From Anoplopoma fimbria (Eukaryota > Chordata > Actinopteri > Perciformes > Anoplopomatidae), in NCBI RefSeq assembly GCF_027596085.1, contig NC_072465.1, positions 16,756,207-16,820,206 of the forward strand: 64,000 bases of DNA, written 5' to 3'. The notes under the pieces were generated by a model that made no database searches, was not told the origin of the DNA, and saw nothing but the letters and a program-made list of their open reading frames with translations. Every line of letters begins with the position of its first letter. Position 1 is the first letter of the stretch. The translations under genes were made by a program, and so were the position numbers. Positions 10,154 to 22,468 of this stretch are shown here, one piece after another.

Positions 10154-13100
10154 CTGGAGACAAACAGGGGCGGAAAAAAGAAAGAAAGATTGAATCAAAC
10201 AAAGAAGGAAAATTAGTTACACTCATGGCAACAAAAGGGAGATATTCAAAGAACTGATTCTACAGAAGCTCAGCGCGGCGATGGCTGTTCATTTTCTTTG
10301 TTATCCGTTATCTCAAGATCACAACTTAATTCCTATTATCTAAGCTCTCATCTGTTTTTTTTTCCTGTAACGACAACTCAATTATCGCATCATCTCAAAA
10401 TAACACATTTCAATTCTTTGGTGTTCATATTTATTCTATAAGCTTTTGATCCAGACACAATGAACTTTGTTATCTCCAAATATCAAACATAATCTGTTTT
10501 CTATAATAACATGACAATGCAATTTCTACCTGCTTCAGAAACTGATTCATTTATCAGTCATAGTCTCTCCCTCAGACTTTGTCAGTATGAACTAACAACT
10601 TTGCAAAGATTGTAGACTCGCTCTGATTTGTTTTTGTGTTTAATGCATATGTAAACTATTCAAATTCCACACTCCCTTTGCTACCTTCATGTTCTTGATG
10701 TTATTGTATGTCAATCAAGCTGCCTTGAACACAGACTTGGTTTTGTTCTGAAATTATCACACAGAATATATATTTTAATCGGGACTCATTAATGTGCTCT
10801 TATACTTTCATTCGAGGATATTCAAAGGGATAAGAATATCACAACTGATCTTGACTCAGGGGATTGAGAGGAGCAAAAGAGGGACATTTTGCTACTTGGC
10901 AACCCACAGCTTGACATGATTTTGTTTCCGTAGGATGCTTTATGTGGGGAAACATCATTGCTAGATACAAAGTCAGTGGTGGGCACATTCACAATGATGG
11001 CACTGATTTACGCACACCAGCCTATTCCATCGGCCTTGACGTCCCATTGGTTGACTCTGGGGTGCTGGTGTGAACAGCTACAGGCAAAGCCATCCTCTCT
11101 TAAACTTGCTGTATGGTTCGCTAGGACGACATTAAAAATCGCCTGCTTTGTTATCTTCTTCCGGCGGGTAGGTTTGTGCAAGGCTGTAATGTCGTCCTTC
11201 AGCTGTAGAAAAGCAAGCATTTTAAAATGACCTCTCATGCAAAGTTACTAGCAGTTTCTGCATTGCTGAAGGTTAATCATTTTGTTTCAAAAAGATCTTG
11301 TAATTAGGTATTTATTGTAGAATTATTTTTAGGCTGTGCCACTATTAGTTATGGTAATTAATGTCCCATGAATGCATTGTAAAAGTATTTACAGTGCGTG
11401 AGTTTCATTACTGTACACAGAAGAATATGGTTTTAAAAATAAGACTTTGAAAGAGTTTATGAACACAAGCACTAACACATTTTATGACATTTAATTTGTC
11501 AGTGATCTTGTTACAGTTTAATGCTTAATAATTTTGTGAAAGTGTAATTATACAGAAAGTATAAAAGTTCAGGCCCTTGAAATCTCAAAACAGGCTGTGA
11601 TGAAAGTATTATGTGCGCAATTTTAATGTTCAATAATGTTTTGGTCACAAATCTAATCCAAACCAAACTGTGAAACCTAAAAAGTATGTTAGGTTGCCAG
11701 TATTCAAACTAGATTTTTGTAAATCCAATTTTGCCCTATCTATCAAAAGCCTGCCATTCAGGTAGGGAAGTGATAATAAAACTTTTCAACAGCATGAGAA
11801 ATATTTCTGCAAAACTGAACTCTAACCTCAGTATCCTCAAAAATGACAACTTTTGATAGATATTGGTGTTTGCTTAAAGAGAGCTGACCATATCAAACAG
11901 CATAATCACAGAGGGGTTGACACCACAGCTTTAATGTTAAATGTTGTTGCTATCTGCAAAGAAAAGTACATTGACCCCCAAATATCTCATTTTCTGTGGA
12001 GAAATGTATCATTGTTACTAGCTCGAGCACTTTTAAAATCCTGCAATGGCTTCTGAGTGGATTTTTTAAGGGTCATAACGTTTTCCCAATTTATAGTGGG
12101 CCATGTAATCCTCCCCCTGAGGTTAAAACAGACATTACTGCTCTTATGAGATTTTTACATGACAACAGGAATTTGGATTCCCCTTAACAGTTCAGCCTGT
12201 CTGCTTTTCCTGGAAGCTTACGTTTGTAAATTTGCTCAGCAGTGTAATGAAAGGGAGAGTTTAAGCTCTTATTAGTTCTTCAGTTTTACATGACATCCAA
12301 AACACCACCATGACAAGGACTATTACCATCCTTCTGCTGTCCTTGCTGAAGTTATTTGTTAATGTATCTATAAACCTTTACCACGTCTACATTTGACATC
12401 CATAGCCAGAGCAGTACAAGTGCTCTGTCGGCTGATCCCCCTGTTACAAGCAAAGTCAGCCTCTTTGAATATGGACAGCCCACTTTTAATCATATCACAC
12501 AAAGCAAACCACGAGGATGAGCTTTTGTACCAGCAAACAGACTGTCAGCAAACACAGATGACATGATGAACAAGCTGTGCAGAGGGATGACATCAAGGTA
12601 AGTGAAACAGATCACCATGCCGTGATTACTAGAAGGAAGAATCAAGTGTGAGATCCAGAGAAGAGGAAGAGGGAGAAGTGAAGATCTGAAGAGAGGAGAA
12701 CCTTGTGTGATGAAGGATGAGCTTAGCCCCTGTTGTGAGGCAAGAAAGAATCCGCCAGCAGTATTAATGTGCCAGTGCTGCTTAAGCTGATGGCCCACAG
12801 TATGAAGGAGATGGAGGAGATTTTCTGAGACTAAAAGCATCAGCTCAAAGTGAAAATCAGTCGGTAGACGAAATAACTATCCATCACATGATCATGATTG
12901 AGCAACTCTTTTGCAAAACACATACATAGTCACAAGGATGGTAATAAATCTCTGTTTTGCTGTTGTTGAGTTAGTGTAATCCTGTCTGCAAAATGAGGAA
13001 AGTCAAGGAAAGGGGATGCTGGCTGGTCATGGGAGTTTCATTAGAGATGCTGCCCTGGGTGTGTTTGAACCCTCCAACAGCAGAGCAGGAATTAGAAGCT

Positions 13101-13750
13101 AAGCCAAAAAGACCTTGAATCACACCCAGTGAGAGAAGGGGAGTGTGTGTGAAAGTAAATCCTTGATCAATGCAAATGTCCCTGGAGCCTTCCGATTCCA
13201 TGAATTTGGTCGAGAGTTGTTTGAAATTTAACTGAGAAATGTTTTGTTGAGAAACACCGCTTGAGTGGCAGTAAGTCAGCTCGATCTCAAAGCCGGTCAA
13301 GGCACAAGGGAACCTTGTGAAATCAATCTCGATGAACTTCTAAGATCTATTCACTCAGTTCTTAATTACAACATTGACTTTTAAATAGAATGAAGGATGA
13401 TAAACCCCCTCTTTGCAGGATTTGAACATTTGGCCTTCAGCAGCCCCTAGTGGCAGGGTTTTTCCTGATGCAGAATTGCCCTAGGCATGAAGCACGACAA
13501 TATGCATAATCAGTCCATGAACAATAAAGGCAAGGAATCTGTATTACCATATTTGACAGAAATTCATGCAAAAAGCTTGACAGCCTGCCTCTGGATGGTA
13601 AAATTTAGATTGAATACTACCGTTAAAAAGAACATTGTGCCCCCTTTAGGAGGATCTATATACGGAAATGGAATGTAATATCAATAATTATGTTTTCTTA
13701 AGGGTTTTATCACCTTAAAATAACCGTTGTTCTTCGTTAACTTTAAATTA

Positions 13751-14400
13751 GCTGTTAATATCTACACAGGGAGTGAGTCCTCTATAAAGAACCTGCCACC
13801 ATGTCTCTAGAATGGAAAAACCAAACACTGGCTCTAGATAGGGCCATTCTTTTTAAGTTTTTGCATCGGCCACTGTTGTTCTATTTCATCCTTACTGACC
13901 GCCAGAGGCAGTGCTTAACACTGAATGTCTTACATCTCTCCAACATTTAGGTGGAACAAGTTCTGGTGTTATCCCTGAGATCGGTCCTTTTCAATCTTCT
14001 CGCTTACGCGGGCTAACTATCATGGTATCATCAGCTTAAGCTAAAGTCTACAATTAAGATTTATTGGAGCTCTTTGCTTGTAGCCTCTTGACCACCGGTC
14101 AGAGTTGCAGATCTCTCGCCCTCCAAAGGCTGCTGGTTGCGGTTCTTCTGCCAAGTACCTCTGCTTCAGCTGTATGGGGTAAGTACTTGGGATTCATCGC
14201 AACTCTGTTGATATAAGTCATCCAGTGTTAAACCGTGTCTGTGGTCAGTAAGGATGAAATAGAACGAAAGTTGTGCATGGTTTTACGAATCCCGGAGATG
14301 GCAGATTTTCATTGTTAAGCACTGCCTCTGGGGGTCAACCAGGATTCATAGAACCGTAGTTACATCCATAACTTTTGTTTTCCTACACGCTTGGCACACC
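13751..14400 (+). repeat. Dispersed teleost repeat interrupted by an insertion
   Basis: The left part (13751-about 13877) contains TATCTACACAGGGAGTGAG, CCAAACACTGGCTCTAGATA and TTGCATCGGCCACTG. As I recall them, these belong to a repeat very common in fish genomes that continues directly into TCCTACACGCTTGGCA. Here that continuation appears only at about 14381, so roughly 500 bp (13878-14380) is inserted. The repeat's full limits and classification are not known to me. Confidence 0.6.
13878..14380. mobile_element. Insertion with two pairs of inverted repeats, unclassified
   Basis: It has a perfect 23-bp inverted pair (13878-13900 and 14243-14265, GTTCTATTTCATCCTTACTG...) and a perfect 17-bp inverted pair (13903-13919 and 14314-14330, CAGAGGCAGTGCTTAAC). 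The pairs are adjacent on the left, but on the right they are about 48 bp apart and in swapped order. There is no open frame of note. It looks like a non-autonomous element of unknown superfamily; its ends are inferred from the interruption of the host repeat. Confidence 0.55.
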
Positions 14401-16481
14401 TTGCACATTTAAAACAACAAAAAAAAGCTTTAGTTAAAAATAAAATAAAATAAATAGCCAGTTATGACATGTATAAATCAAAAGAGAAATAAAATGTTTA
14501 TAAAGCCAGCAATATCGCACTGGTATGGTCAATGTTTCTGCTCACATACATCAATAGTCCGAAGCACATCTCACTGAAGGTTTTACATATCAGACTTAAC
14601 ATTTGGGACTAGAAGCTTCCCTCTTCATCACTGTTGTAGCTGTCCATGTGAACAAATGACTGAGGAAGCCAGCAAAAAGTAGTCCTAGTCTCATGACAAT
14701 ATTCTGTATATGGACAAAGAGGTATACGATTTGTGAAACACTGCAGCTAAGATGAGAGGACATATGGCATTAATTCATTTTCATGTAACAAAATGCTCAA
14801 AGCCACGATCAAAGTTGAAGTTGAAGTGTCACTAACGGGTATCTGCTCGACTCCTAAGGACCACAGTGCTGTGACAATCTCACAATAACAACATCTTTAA
14901 CAACTTCAGAATAACACAACAACAAAAGATTGTCAGTGCATGAACATCGATTGTAGACTGGGCATACACAGTGTAGCATGTATACACTAAGACCACTCCG
15001 AAGGCCAGAGATTAATTTGAGGAGAATGCATCAGATTCAAAACTTTGAAACTGTCTTCCAAGGACATGAAGGACAAATGTCTACAAGGATCAACAACTAA
15101 CACTAAAAGATGTAGGCTAGTCCTTGATGACATTCATCCACATTTCAAGTTATAAAGACAATCAAATGCAGCCCTGAAAATAAATGCTGACAAAAGTTAT
15201 CTACTGCTTTTGACTTTGTTCTGAACTGTGGTTTTTAGGCTTTGGTAGAGATGAGCATCAGCTAACCAAGTATTGAACAGAGCCAATAAGCTGTAATATG
15301 ATTGATCCACCTGTCCATTCATTCATCATTGAATTGTCCAAATAAAAATAAAAAATCTTTAAATGTTATTTAAAGTTGTTAAATATTTGAAAACACACTA
15401 TATCCTGAAGTGCATTCTCCTTGGTAATGAAATAGTTCTTTTACCATTAAAAAAAAAAGAAGTAATCTTTCAATGAGCAATAAAGTCTTCCGGTCATGTC
15501 ATGTCATGGTATTTCCAAAAGGGCAGTTTTAATGGCAGACTATTTAGTTTAATAAACAAGATAAAAGGTATGTAATTTAAGGAAAATGTATTCTAAATTA
15601 ATTTCACAATACTGTGAGGTGAATTTGCTAAGTATTAAGTTGACCTCTTCTAAACAGTAAATGCATTATGACATTTTTTGGTAACATTGTTCCATTTCCT
15701 AATTTCACAGTGCTTAGCCATCTAAAATTGCTTGTGCCCAAAAATTACAGCCAGCCGTGTTATTTCCATCTTTGTAAATAAGCAGTCCGCAGCATTGCTC
15801 GGCTGTCCCAGCGGTCTTGGTTGTCATGGAGGCTAACAACTCTTATTATGATCAAACGGAAAAGATGAAACTACTCTCAGAGAGAAACAGTGCCAGAAGC
15901 AGAGGAGATCAATTAAGGTCAGGATTTTCACACCAATGGTCCACGGATTAGCGGATTGAAAAAAAAAAAAAAGTGCCAATGGTTTGAAGTAGCAGTTTTA
16001 TCGAATAAGCTTCAAAATGTTTCTGTAAACAAGGCATGGGAAGAGAATTTGTGGGCAAAACAAAAAAGGCAATAATAAAACACTGATAGATTTACAAGAA
16101 TCATTACATCATCAGAGTGATACGATTATGTGTGATTGCTGCGTGCTTTACTGAAACATTAGATTTTGGGTCATGTTGGTATTTGATATGGATACTGTCC
16201 TTTATCATTGTGTATATACATTAATAACATTGTCAGTATACATTTTTAAATGGTTAACTATCTGGAAATCACCTTTATGGATAAAAAAATGTCCACTAAT
16301 AATGTCTGATTTTGGCTAATTTAGTAAATAAAAACTCTAACTAAAGAAAATTAAGGTACTTCATAAAAGTCATGCAAAAAATCATTACCATACAAAGAAA
16401 TTTGAATTTTGGTATTATTATATCAATGTCTAATGGAATTTAGGGGCAAAACTAGTCCTTAACTAAATCTGTGATGCCCAC

Positions 16482-16661
16482 CTGTCTTTCCAGTGTTTTT
16501 CATGGTGGTCTGGTTGGAGGACTCAGCGTTGAACTTGTCAAGCACCAGCTCCTGGTACTCCTCCGAAACCGAAGCTTGGTCATCTGCAATGTCCACAGGT
16601 GATTGGTTCCTCGCAGCACATTCTGGGTATGAGGCAGCCCAGCTTTGAGGTCCATGGCTTC
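16482..16661 (-). CDS. ptprg: ptprg exon 3: N-terminal part of CA-like domain
   Basis: This 180-nt exon has acceptor TTTTTGCAG|GA and donor GACAG|GTGGGC, phase 1 at both ends. In the frame set by its neighbours it encodes SHGPQSWAASYPECAARNQS, then PVDIADDQASVSEEYQELVL and DKFNAESSNQTTMKNTGKT. It contains the family's GP..W opening, the NQSPVDI motif common to alpha-carbonic anhydrases (usually QSPI/VDI), and the MKNTGKT strand that leads into exon 4. The single cysteine in PEC is at the position that forms the domain disulfide with a cysteine encoded downstream, outside this window. NQT is a likely N-glycosylation site, as in mammalian PTPRG (NKT). The domain is an extracellular ligand-binding module, known in this family to bind contactins. 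The longest open frame across the exon (16500-16682) is a different, spurious frame; the true frame is fixed by phase and homology. Confidence 0.92.
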
Positions 16662-19600
16662 CTGCAAAAATAGAAGAAGCAAGAGCTTATGAAATATGTA
16701 GACTAGTCCACAGAATTCCCTTTTGTCTAAAGATTTTAGCTATAACACACATTCGAAATTAGAACCACTGTGACAAGATTACTGCTACAGTAGTGGCCAG
16801 GTTCCAATATGCCCTTAACGGATATTGAGAGAAAGATGACAATTATTCTTTTATATTCATTCAGCTGCAGTGCCCTCTAAACCCCTCCAACAGCTGGGAA
16901 AACATGTAAACACAATGAAAATTCATTATCTGGCTACAGGCAATTCCAGCGTTAATTTTCCATATATGTTATAAATATCCAAATGAGGCAGATCCTACAG
17001 TCATACACTGACTAAAACTGAGCCTACAATGGGTCGGAGTTAATGTGGGTCTATGCCTCGGATAGGTTTAAGAAAACAAAAAAACATTACACCAAATAGG
17101 CTATTCAATAGAAAACACTCCACTTTAACAATTAATGTGCAGTGTGTGCTGCAAACGAACTTCCTGTAGAATCCCCTTCCACTGTCTGCTCTTTTAATCC
17201 TCTATCCCCTACAGTGGCGCTTCTACAAAGGAATAATCCACAACCGACAGGGGTCCCCTTGATCTCTTCTCGGGTACAATGGGCCAATGCAACAACAAAA
17301 GCTGGGGGATCAGGGGAACAAGGAAGCATGCATGGATTTGAACTTTTCTGGGTTAACACAATATTCATGATCCCATTCCCTACAGATACTGGGCAACTTT
17401 GCTCCTGGCTCATGGCAAAGATATGAGAACTCCTCTTTACTAAAACACCCTGGATAAAGGGTGGCTTTATGTCTTGTAATGTATAAACACCTTACAGCCA
17501 CAGACACTTCGCTCAAGACACTCGAAGAGACGACGCCAATCTGGATTATTTTTGAAGAATTCTGTTTTTTACCACGTCAGCCAGTGGACAACCATAAACA
17601 TGCACTGTGGGGAGTGCAGACATATAAGCAGGCATCATTTAATTCATCTTTCCGATGAATGTCAGTACGTTAGGAAAAGACTGCACTAAACACTGATAAG
17701 CGCTTGGAAATGTCTCAGACTTGTCCCGTGATATTTAAATTAAGATCAACTGTCATCTAAACACCACCCACAAGATTATCGCCTATTGAGGTCTGGATTA
17801 CAATTGAATGTTGTAATGGATTTGAGATGCATTTCTAACTAATGACTGCATCAGTTAGCAGGATTACATTTGTCAGTCATGGCTTTAGACTTACCAATAA
17901 CTCCGTTTTAGTGCAACTCCCCATATATTTTATGTCCTAGAACAGAGCCCATTAGGAATGCAATACTATTATTATAAGGCATGAGAAAGCTACTTGTCAA
18001 TCTTAAATACACAGAAGGGATTTATCTTTACTCATTTCAAAGGTATTCAAAAAAGTGATTGTTTCATGTACAAAATCCTCTGTTAATACCTTACGTAGAA
18101 AAAAAACTACGTATGAATGTAGTATTTTCTATTCCGATTGATTTGTGCTTGCTGACAGGTTAGCCATAACCTTGCCATCAACATGGAAGCTGTCAGAAGC
18201 TTAATTAAACACAATTAGTTCCATTAAACAATACTCTGATTAAAGGTTAAAGCTTTGTGAGGCAATATTTTTTTATATCATCACTGAAGCAAATGACTCC
18301 CCATAATGAAAAAGCCTTGCTAACAAGGCCAGTCTCACTGAGAATCGACAACATAATCAATGCGGGAGAGCTGAAGAAAAAAGAAAGTTGGACATCTAGC
18401 AGGCTAAAAGGAGTCTGATAAAGCCTGAAACATTGTGTGAAACATTCAATAATAACTCACAATTCTTTCGTTGAGCTTTAAGTTAAAACAAAATTGATTT
18501 GATTGGCCTTTGTTTCTCATCTTCTATTTCATAACATACCTGAGTATGAATACATAATCAATAATTCTGGCACAAATTAATTGGACTTACAGAGAAATAA
18601 ATCTCCAGTCTATGTCTGGAGCCATAGAGCTAGAACAGAAAACCAAGGCCAATATATTGGCTGATATCAGCTCATTGCAGATATAATTGGTATTGTGTGT
18701 ACATGTCTGCCGCCCAATAATTGGACAGGACAGAAGTGTAAAAGAGGGCTTGAGTAATATAGAAACACGGTCATCATTACATAGATTGTCCAAACTGACA
18801 GGTTGATTTTTCAGGAAGATTGTTGTTTATGTTATGAAGTTATATTATAAAAAGTTTGCTTTGGGCCAGTGTATTGGATTTTGTAAACTCGCCATTATCG
18901 GTATTGATATCAACATTTCAGCATCTGTCTGACTGTATGATGTATTGATCAATGATGGTGTTTGTGGACAACTTTATTAGTTCACTTTTAAACTTATACA
19001 GTTGTGTTATTTTTCAGTGGATATATCTGAATTTTTCCAGGACAAAAAATGGAGCTCAGAGAGTGTAGGGTTGGCTGTATATTTATGCAGTACACACTTG
19101 AGGCAGTTGTGCAATTGGTTAAGACTTACTTACTTCCATCCCATTTGTGTTTGCAGAAAATATACATTCTTTTTGGTAGAGCTGTGTGAAGCACAATGCC
19201 TCCAGTTGCTTTGAATATTTACCATTCCCTTAACCGACAAAGTGTGCTATGTGGGCTACCAACAATAAAAAACCCTGAGAACTGTTCAGGTTCTCTAGTT
19301 GGCAGTTTCAACACATATTTCTTGCATTCCTTCTTTCTCCTCTTAAGTGAATTGTGACAAGTTACCAAAAACATTTGAATGCTGCTACTGAGATATATAG
19401 CACATAAAATGTGACTGACATATCTCAAAATAACCACACATTCCATTGGTCCGACGTGTGTAGAGCGGGTAAATGTTAACTCAGAACATGAGAGGAAGTT
19501 ATAAAAGCAACAGCCGTAGATTTATTGTTGGTATGCAAACATAAAGCTAAGATAAAAAATAAACATCATTAACATGTCAATAGTTTATCACATCAGAACC

Positions 19601-20820
19601 ACATGTTGTAATAAGTTAAATATACTGAACACACTAAAATGTTTCACAGGCCACTTTTATTCAAGTGTAACTAGAGAAAAGTGTAATCTTTTGCTAATTT
19701 TCCACTAAAAAACACATTACAACCCATTTACTGCCAGAGAGATAATTCTGCCTTTCAAGAACAAAAAGGGAGGAGCAGCGCTAAAATTCAGATAAGTGAG
19801 GTCTTGCACAGCAGTCGATTAATCTGTCTCATTGCCATCCATCAGAATGGCTATAATCCTAGTGGTTAAGCCTTTCCCACTGCAGCCCCTCCACTCTATA
19901 TGGATAAGGTGAACATATTAAAAATAAGTACATGTTTAAAAATATTGTAGATTGATTTATATAAAACATTACACGCCACATTTGCAACTATATTCCGCAC
20001 ATGGCTCGGAGAGATCGGCTCATACACACCGGGCTGCACGACACACTTATTCTAATGAAAATCTTTATAGGGGCTATCAGGTAATTCATGCGGTATGCTG
20101 AGCGTTTTATATACTCATGATGGATAGAGATGAGGTGGTTACACTGATGTTACAGCTCACCTTCCAGAAATATGACAACATTTAGCAGAATTTATCTGTA
20201 ACCAACAATTCATAGGAAGCTGATGAATCAGAATGACCACAAAAAACAGCCCTGAGCCAAATCTGTGAACGAGAGGTTGTGAAGATTTTTGAATATTTGT
20301 GTTCCGATGGTAGATTGTATTATATAGTTATGCTGTTATGTGTGGTCTATGCTCATTTTTCTTTGAAATAAATCTAAATTGCTTCATGATAGGAATCAGA
20401 TGTGTATTTTAAACCAGCCTGCAACACTCTGAGAGATTCTGAGAGACAGTAGTGCCTAAATAAACAGCACACTGATTCATCTGGTCAACTGTTTACAATA
20501 AGCAGTGACAACTTCTAATTGCAAGAGATTAGACAAAAGTAGCTAATCTGCATTGTCTGGTGTCCGTGAAGGATTCACACAATGTTGCATTTGCAGAATA
20601 CAGACAATGACTGTTTACCGTATGAAACAATATTATAGGCTTCACATTACCTCAAAGAAATTCAGCAATTGTAGCAAATGCTTCAGCATTTGAAGCTGCA
20701 GTGGCCATAAGCCGAGTATTTACCCCATCTTAACAAAAGTCATAGTTCTCATAGACTGCTTTTACCAGTTTCAGCAACGTTCTGCAACCTTGAAGGTGTT
20801 TTGATCCGTTGCAGCACAGG

Positions 20821-20980
20821 TTCAATAAGATAAGATAAGATAAGATAATCCTTTATTAGTCCCGCAGCAGGGAAATTTGCAGGATTACAGCAGCATAGGG
20901 TAAAGTGCACACAAGAGACATAGTAAAAGAAAGACAAGACAATGACAAAACACCAATATTATGACTGATACAATAATACT
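20821..20980 (-). mobile_element. 3' end of a non-LTR retrotransposon
   Basis: On the minus strand the sequence runs CTGCAAATTTCCCTGCTGCGGGACTAATAAAGGATTATCTTATCTTATCTTAT. The conserved GGGACTAATAAAGG plus a short-repeat tail (TTATC units, 20827-20848) is a frequent fish LINE 3' end. It is 5' truncated; the upstream limit is a guess. Confidence 0.6.
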
Positions 20981-22377
20981 TTAATTTATTATGATCCATG
21001 TTGAAAGTAAGATAAGTGATGTTTGTACAGTCCATACTGTTTGTTAACCCGACCTGTTCTGAGCTCACTTCTGTGTGACGTGACACCACTCTAGTTTTAA
21101 GTAAAACAGGCACATGTTTCTCTCAATCTGGCACTTTCAGTTCCAGGCGTCATCCCATTAACCTTGGGATAAACAGCCGTGCCTGTGCTACCATGGCAAT
21201 GCTGACAGAATGGCAATTGCCTTGTCATTTCCGTTTTGTCCCTCTGAGAGAAAAGCATCCATGCTGTATGCCGCCTGGCAGTCCTTCCAGCAATTGGCAC
21301 ACTAGCACTTGCAAAAATCTACGCTGATCAGTCCATATGTGGGAGTGGCACTGACCACATAACAAGGCCAACAGATATAAGACACAGTATGGCAGCAGTG
21401 AAATGGGTCACAACAGTTATTGCAGCTGTAGCAGTGTTAAGTGTGATCAAAGCCCTGGGTGTGTTGCAGAATCCCTTGAGTGAATGCAGGAGCATCGGAG
21501 CAACATTTTGAACAACATTCCTGCTGTTAGCTTCAATATGCTACCAACACTCCAGATGGTGGAGACACAGGCTTTGTAGCAGCCGTATCAAGTGTCCAGG
21601 TTAGACAACTGATGAGCTGATGGCTTGTACAACATGGAGCAAGACAGAATAGTCATGTAAGTCTAATCAGTCAGTCAGTAACGCTTACTGTACGATTGTT
21701 ACTGACGTCTTAAAAATCACCAAATTTCAGGAAATTGCTGGGACACTGGCACTGTAACATCACTTATAAAAAAGGCGACAAGTATACATGGTCAGATGAT
21801 CAAACAGGTTGAAAATAAACCCCCAGTTACATTTATTTGGAAGAGAAAACAAGGGCAGATGAAATGATTATCCACACTGCTTGTTCTCAATTACCGTTAC
21901 AGTCCAACTTCCTGGTTCAAATTTGACATTTCATATGCAGTTGCTCCCACTCTTGAGAGATTATCAGTAGCATGACTGGTGTGCTCCATCTTGGTTTTAC
22001 ATCAAAGTAAAATGGTAGATAATCTGCTAGAATTTGCAGCTTGTTTACAACCTGTATGATCAACTGACTGCTCACATTTGTTGCCCTGTTGGGCTAATTT
22101 CTAACAACATCAATGTTTTTCGAGATCCAAGCAATTAATTTGGTTATTACAATGACATAACTGATGGTATAATTCCTGATGGTATGAAAACGAGACCTTA
22201 TGCAGTAAATAAACTATGACAAATCAGAATTTTTCATCGTTGAATTTGTCTGAAATCCCTTTTTGTCAAGATGAGAACAGTCTCAACAGTATGTTTGGCA
22301 AACATGGACGATTTGGTGCTGCAAAATATTTATTTAAATACATAATCTATTTTATCTCAATTTTGACTGATTGACAC

Positions 22378-22468
22378 TGAGATATTTCAGTCTGGACCAA
22401 AGTGTTGGACCAACGGCCTAACAGACAGACGGAAATTGCTTTCCTTAAAGCTATGCTGCTGGCATGGC
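22378..22468 (+). repeat. Fragment of a dispersed teleost repeat
   Basis: It contains GATATTTCAGTCTGGACCAA, then GACAGAC and GCTATGCTGCTGGCATGG. It matches the terminal part of the longer copy at 30800-31461 (ATATTCCAGTCTGGATCAA...GCAATGCAGCTAGCGTG). Confidence 0.65.

Larger units (their letters stand above)
10154..16481 (-). other. ptprg: Intron 3 of ptprg (6.3 kb)
   Basis: A phase-1 intron with donor GTGGGC and acceptor GTCTCCAG. The only structured part is the dispersed repeat with an insertion at 13751-14400. The flanks (10154-13750 and 14400-16481) show short A/T runs and short open frames without recognisable protein similarity, and no splice-bounded coding segment fitting the gene. 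Confidence 0.88.

Noticed and set aside
12490..13300. Two open frames of over 100 codons on the minus strand in intron 3
   Set aside because: On the gene's strand but not similar to any part of ptprg, and not flanked by phase-compatible splice sites that would extend the known protein.
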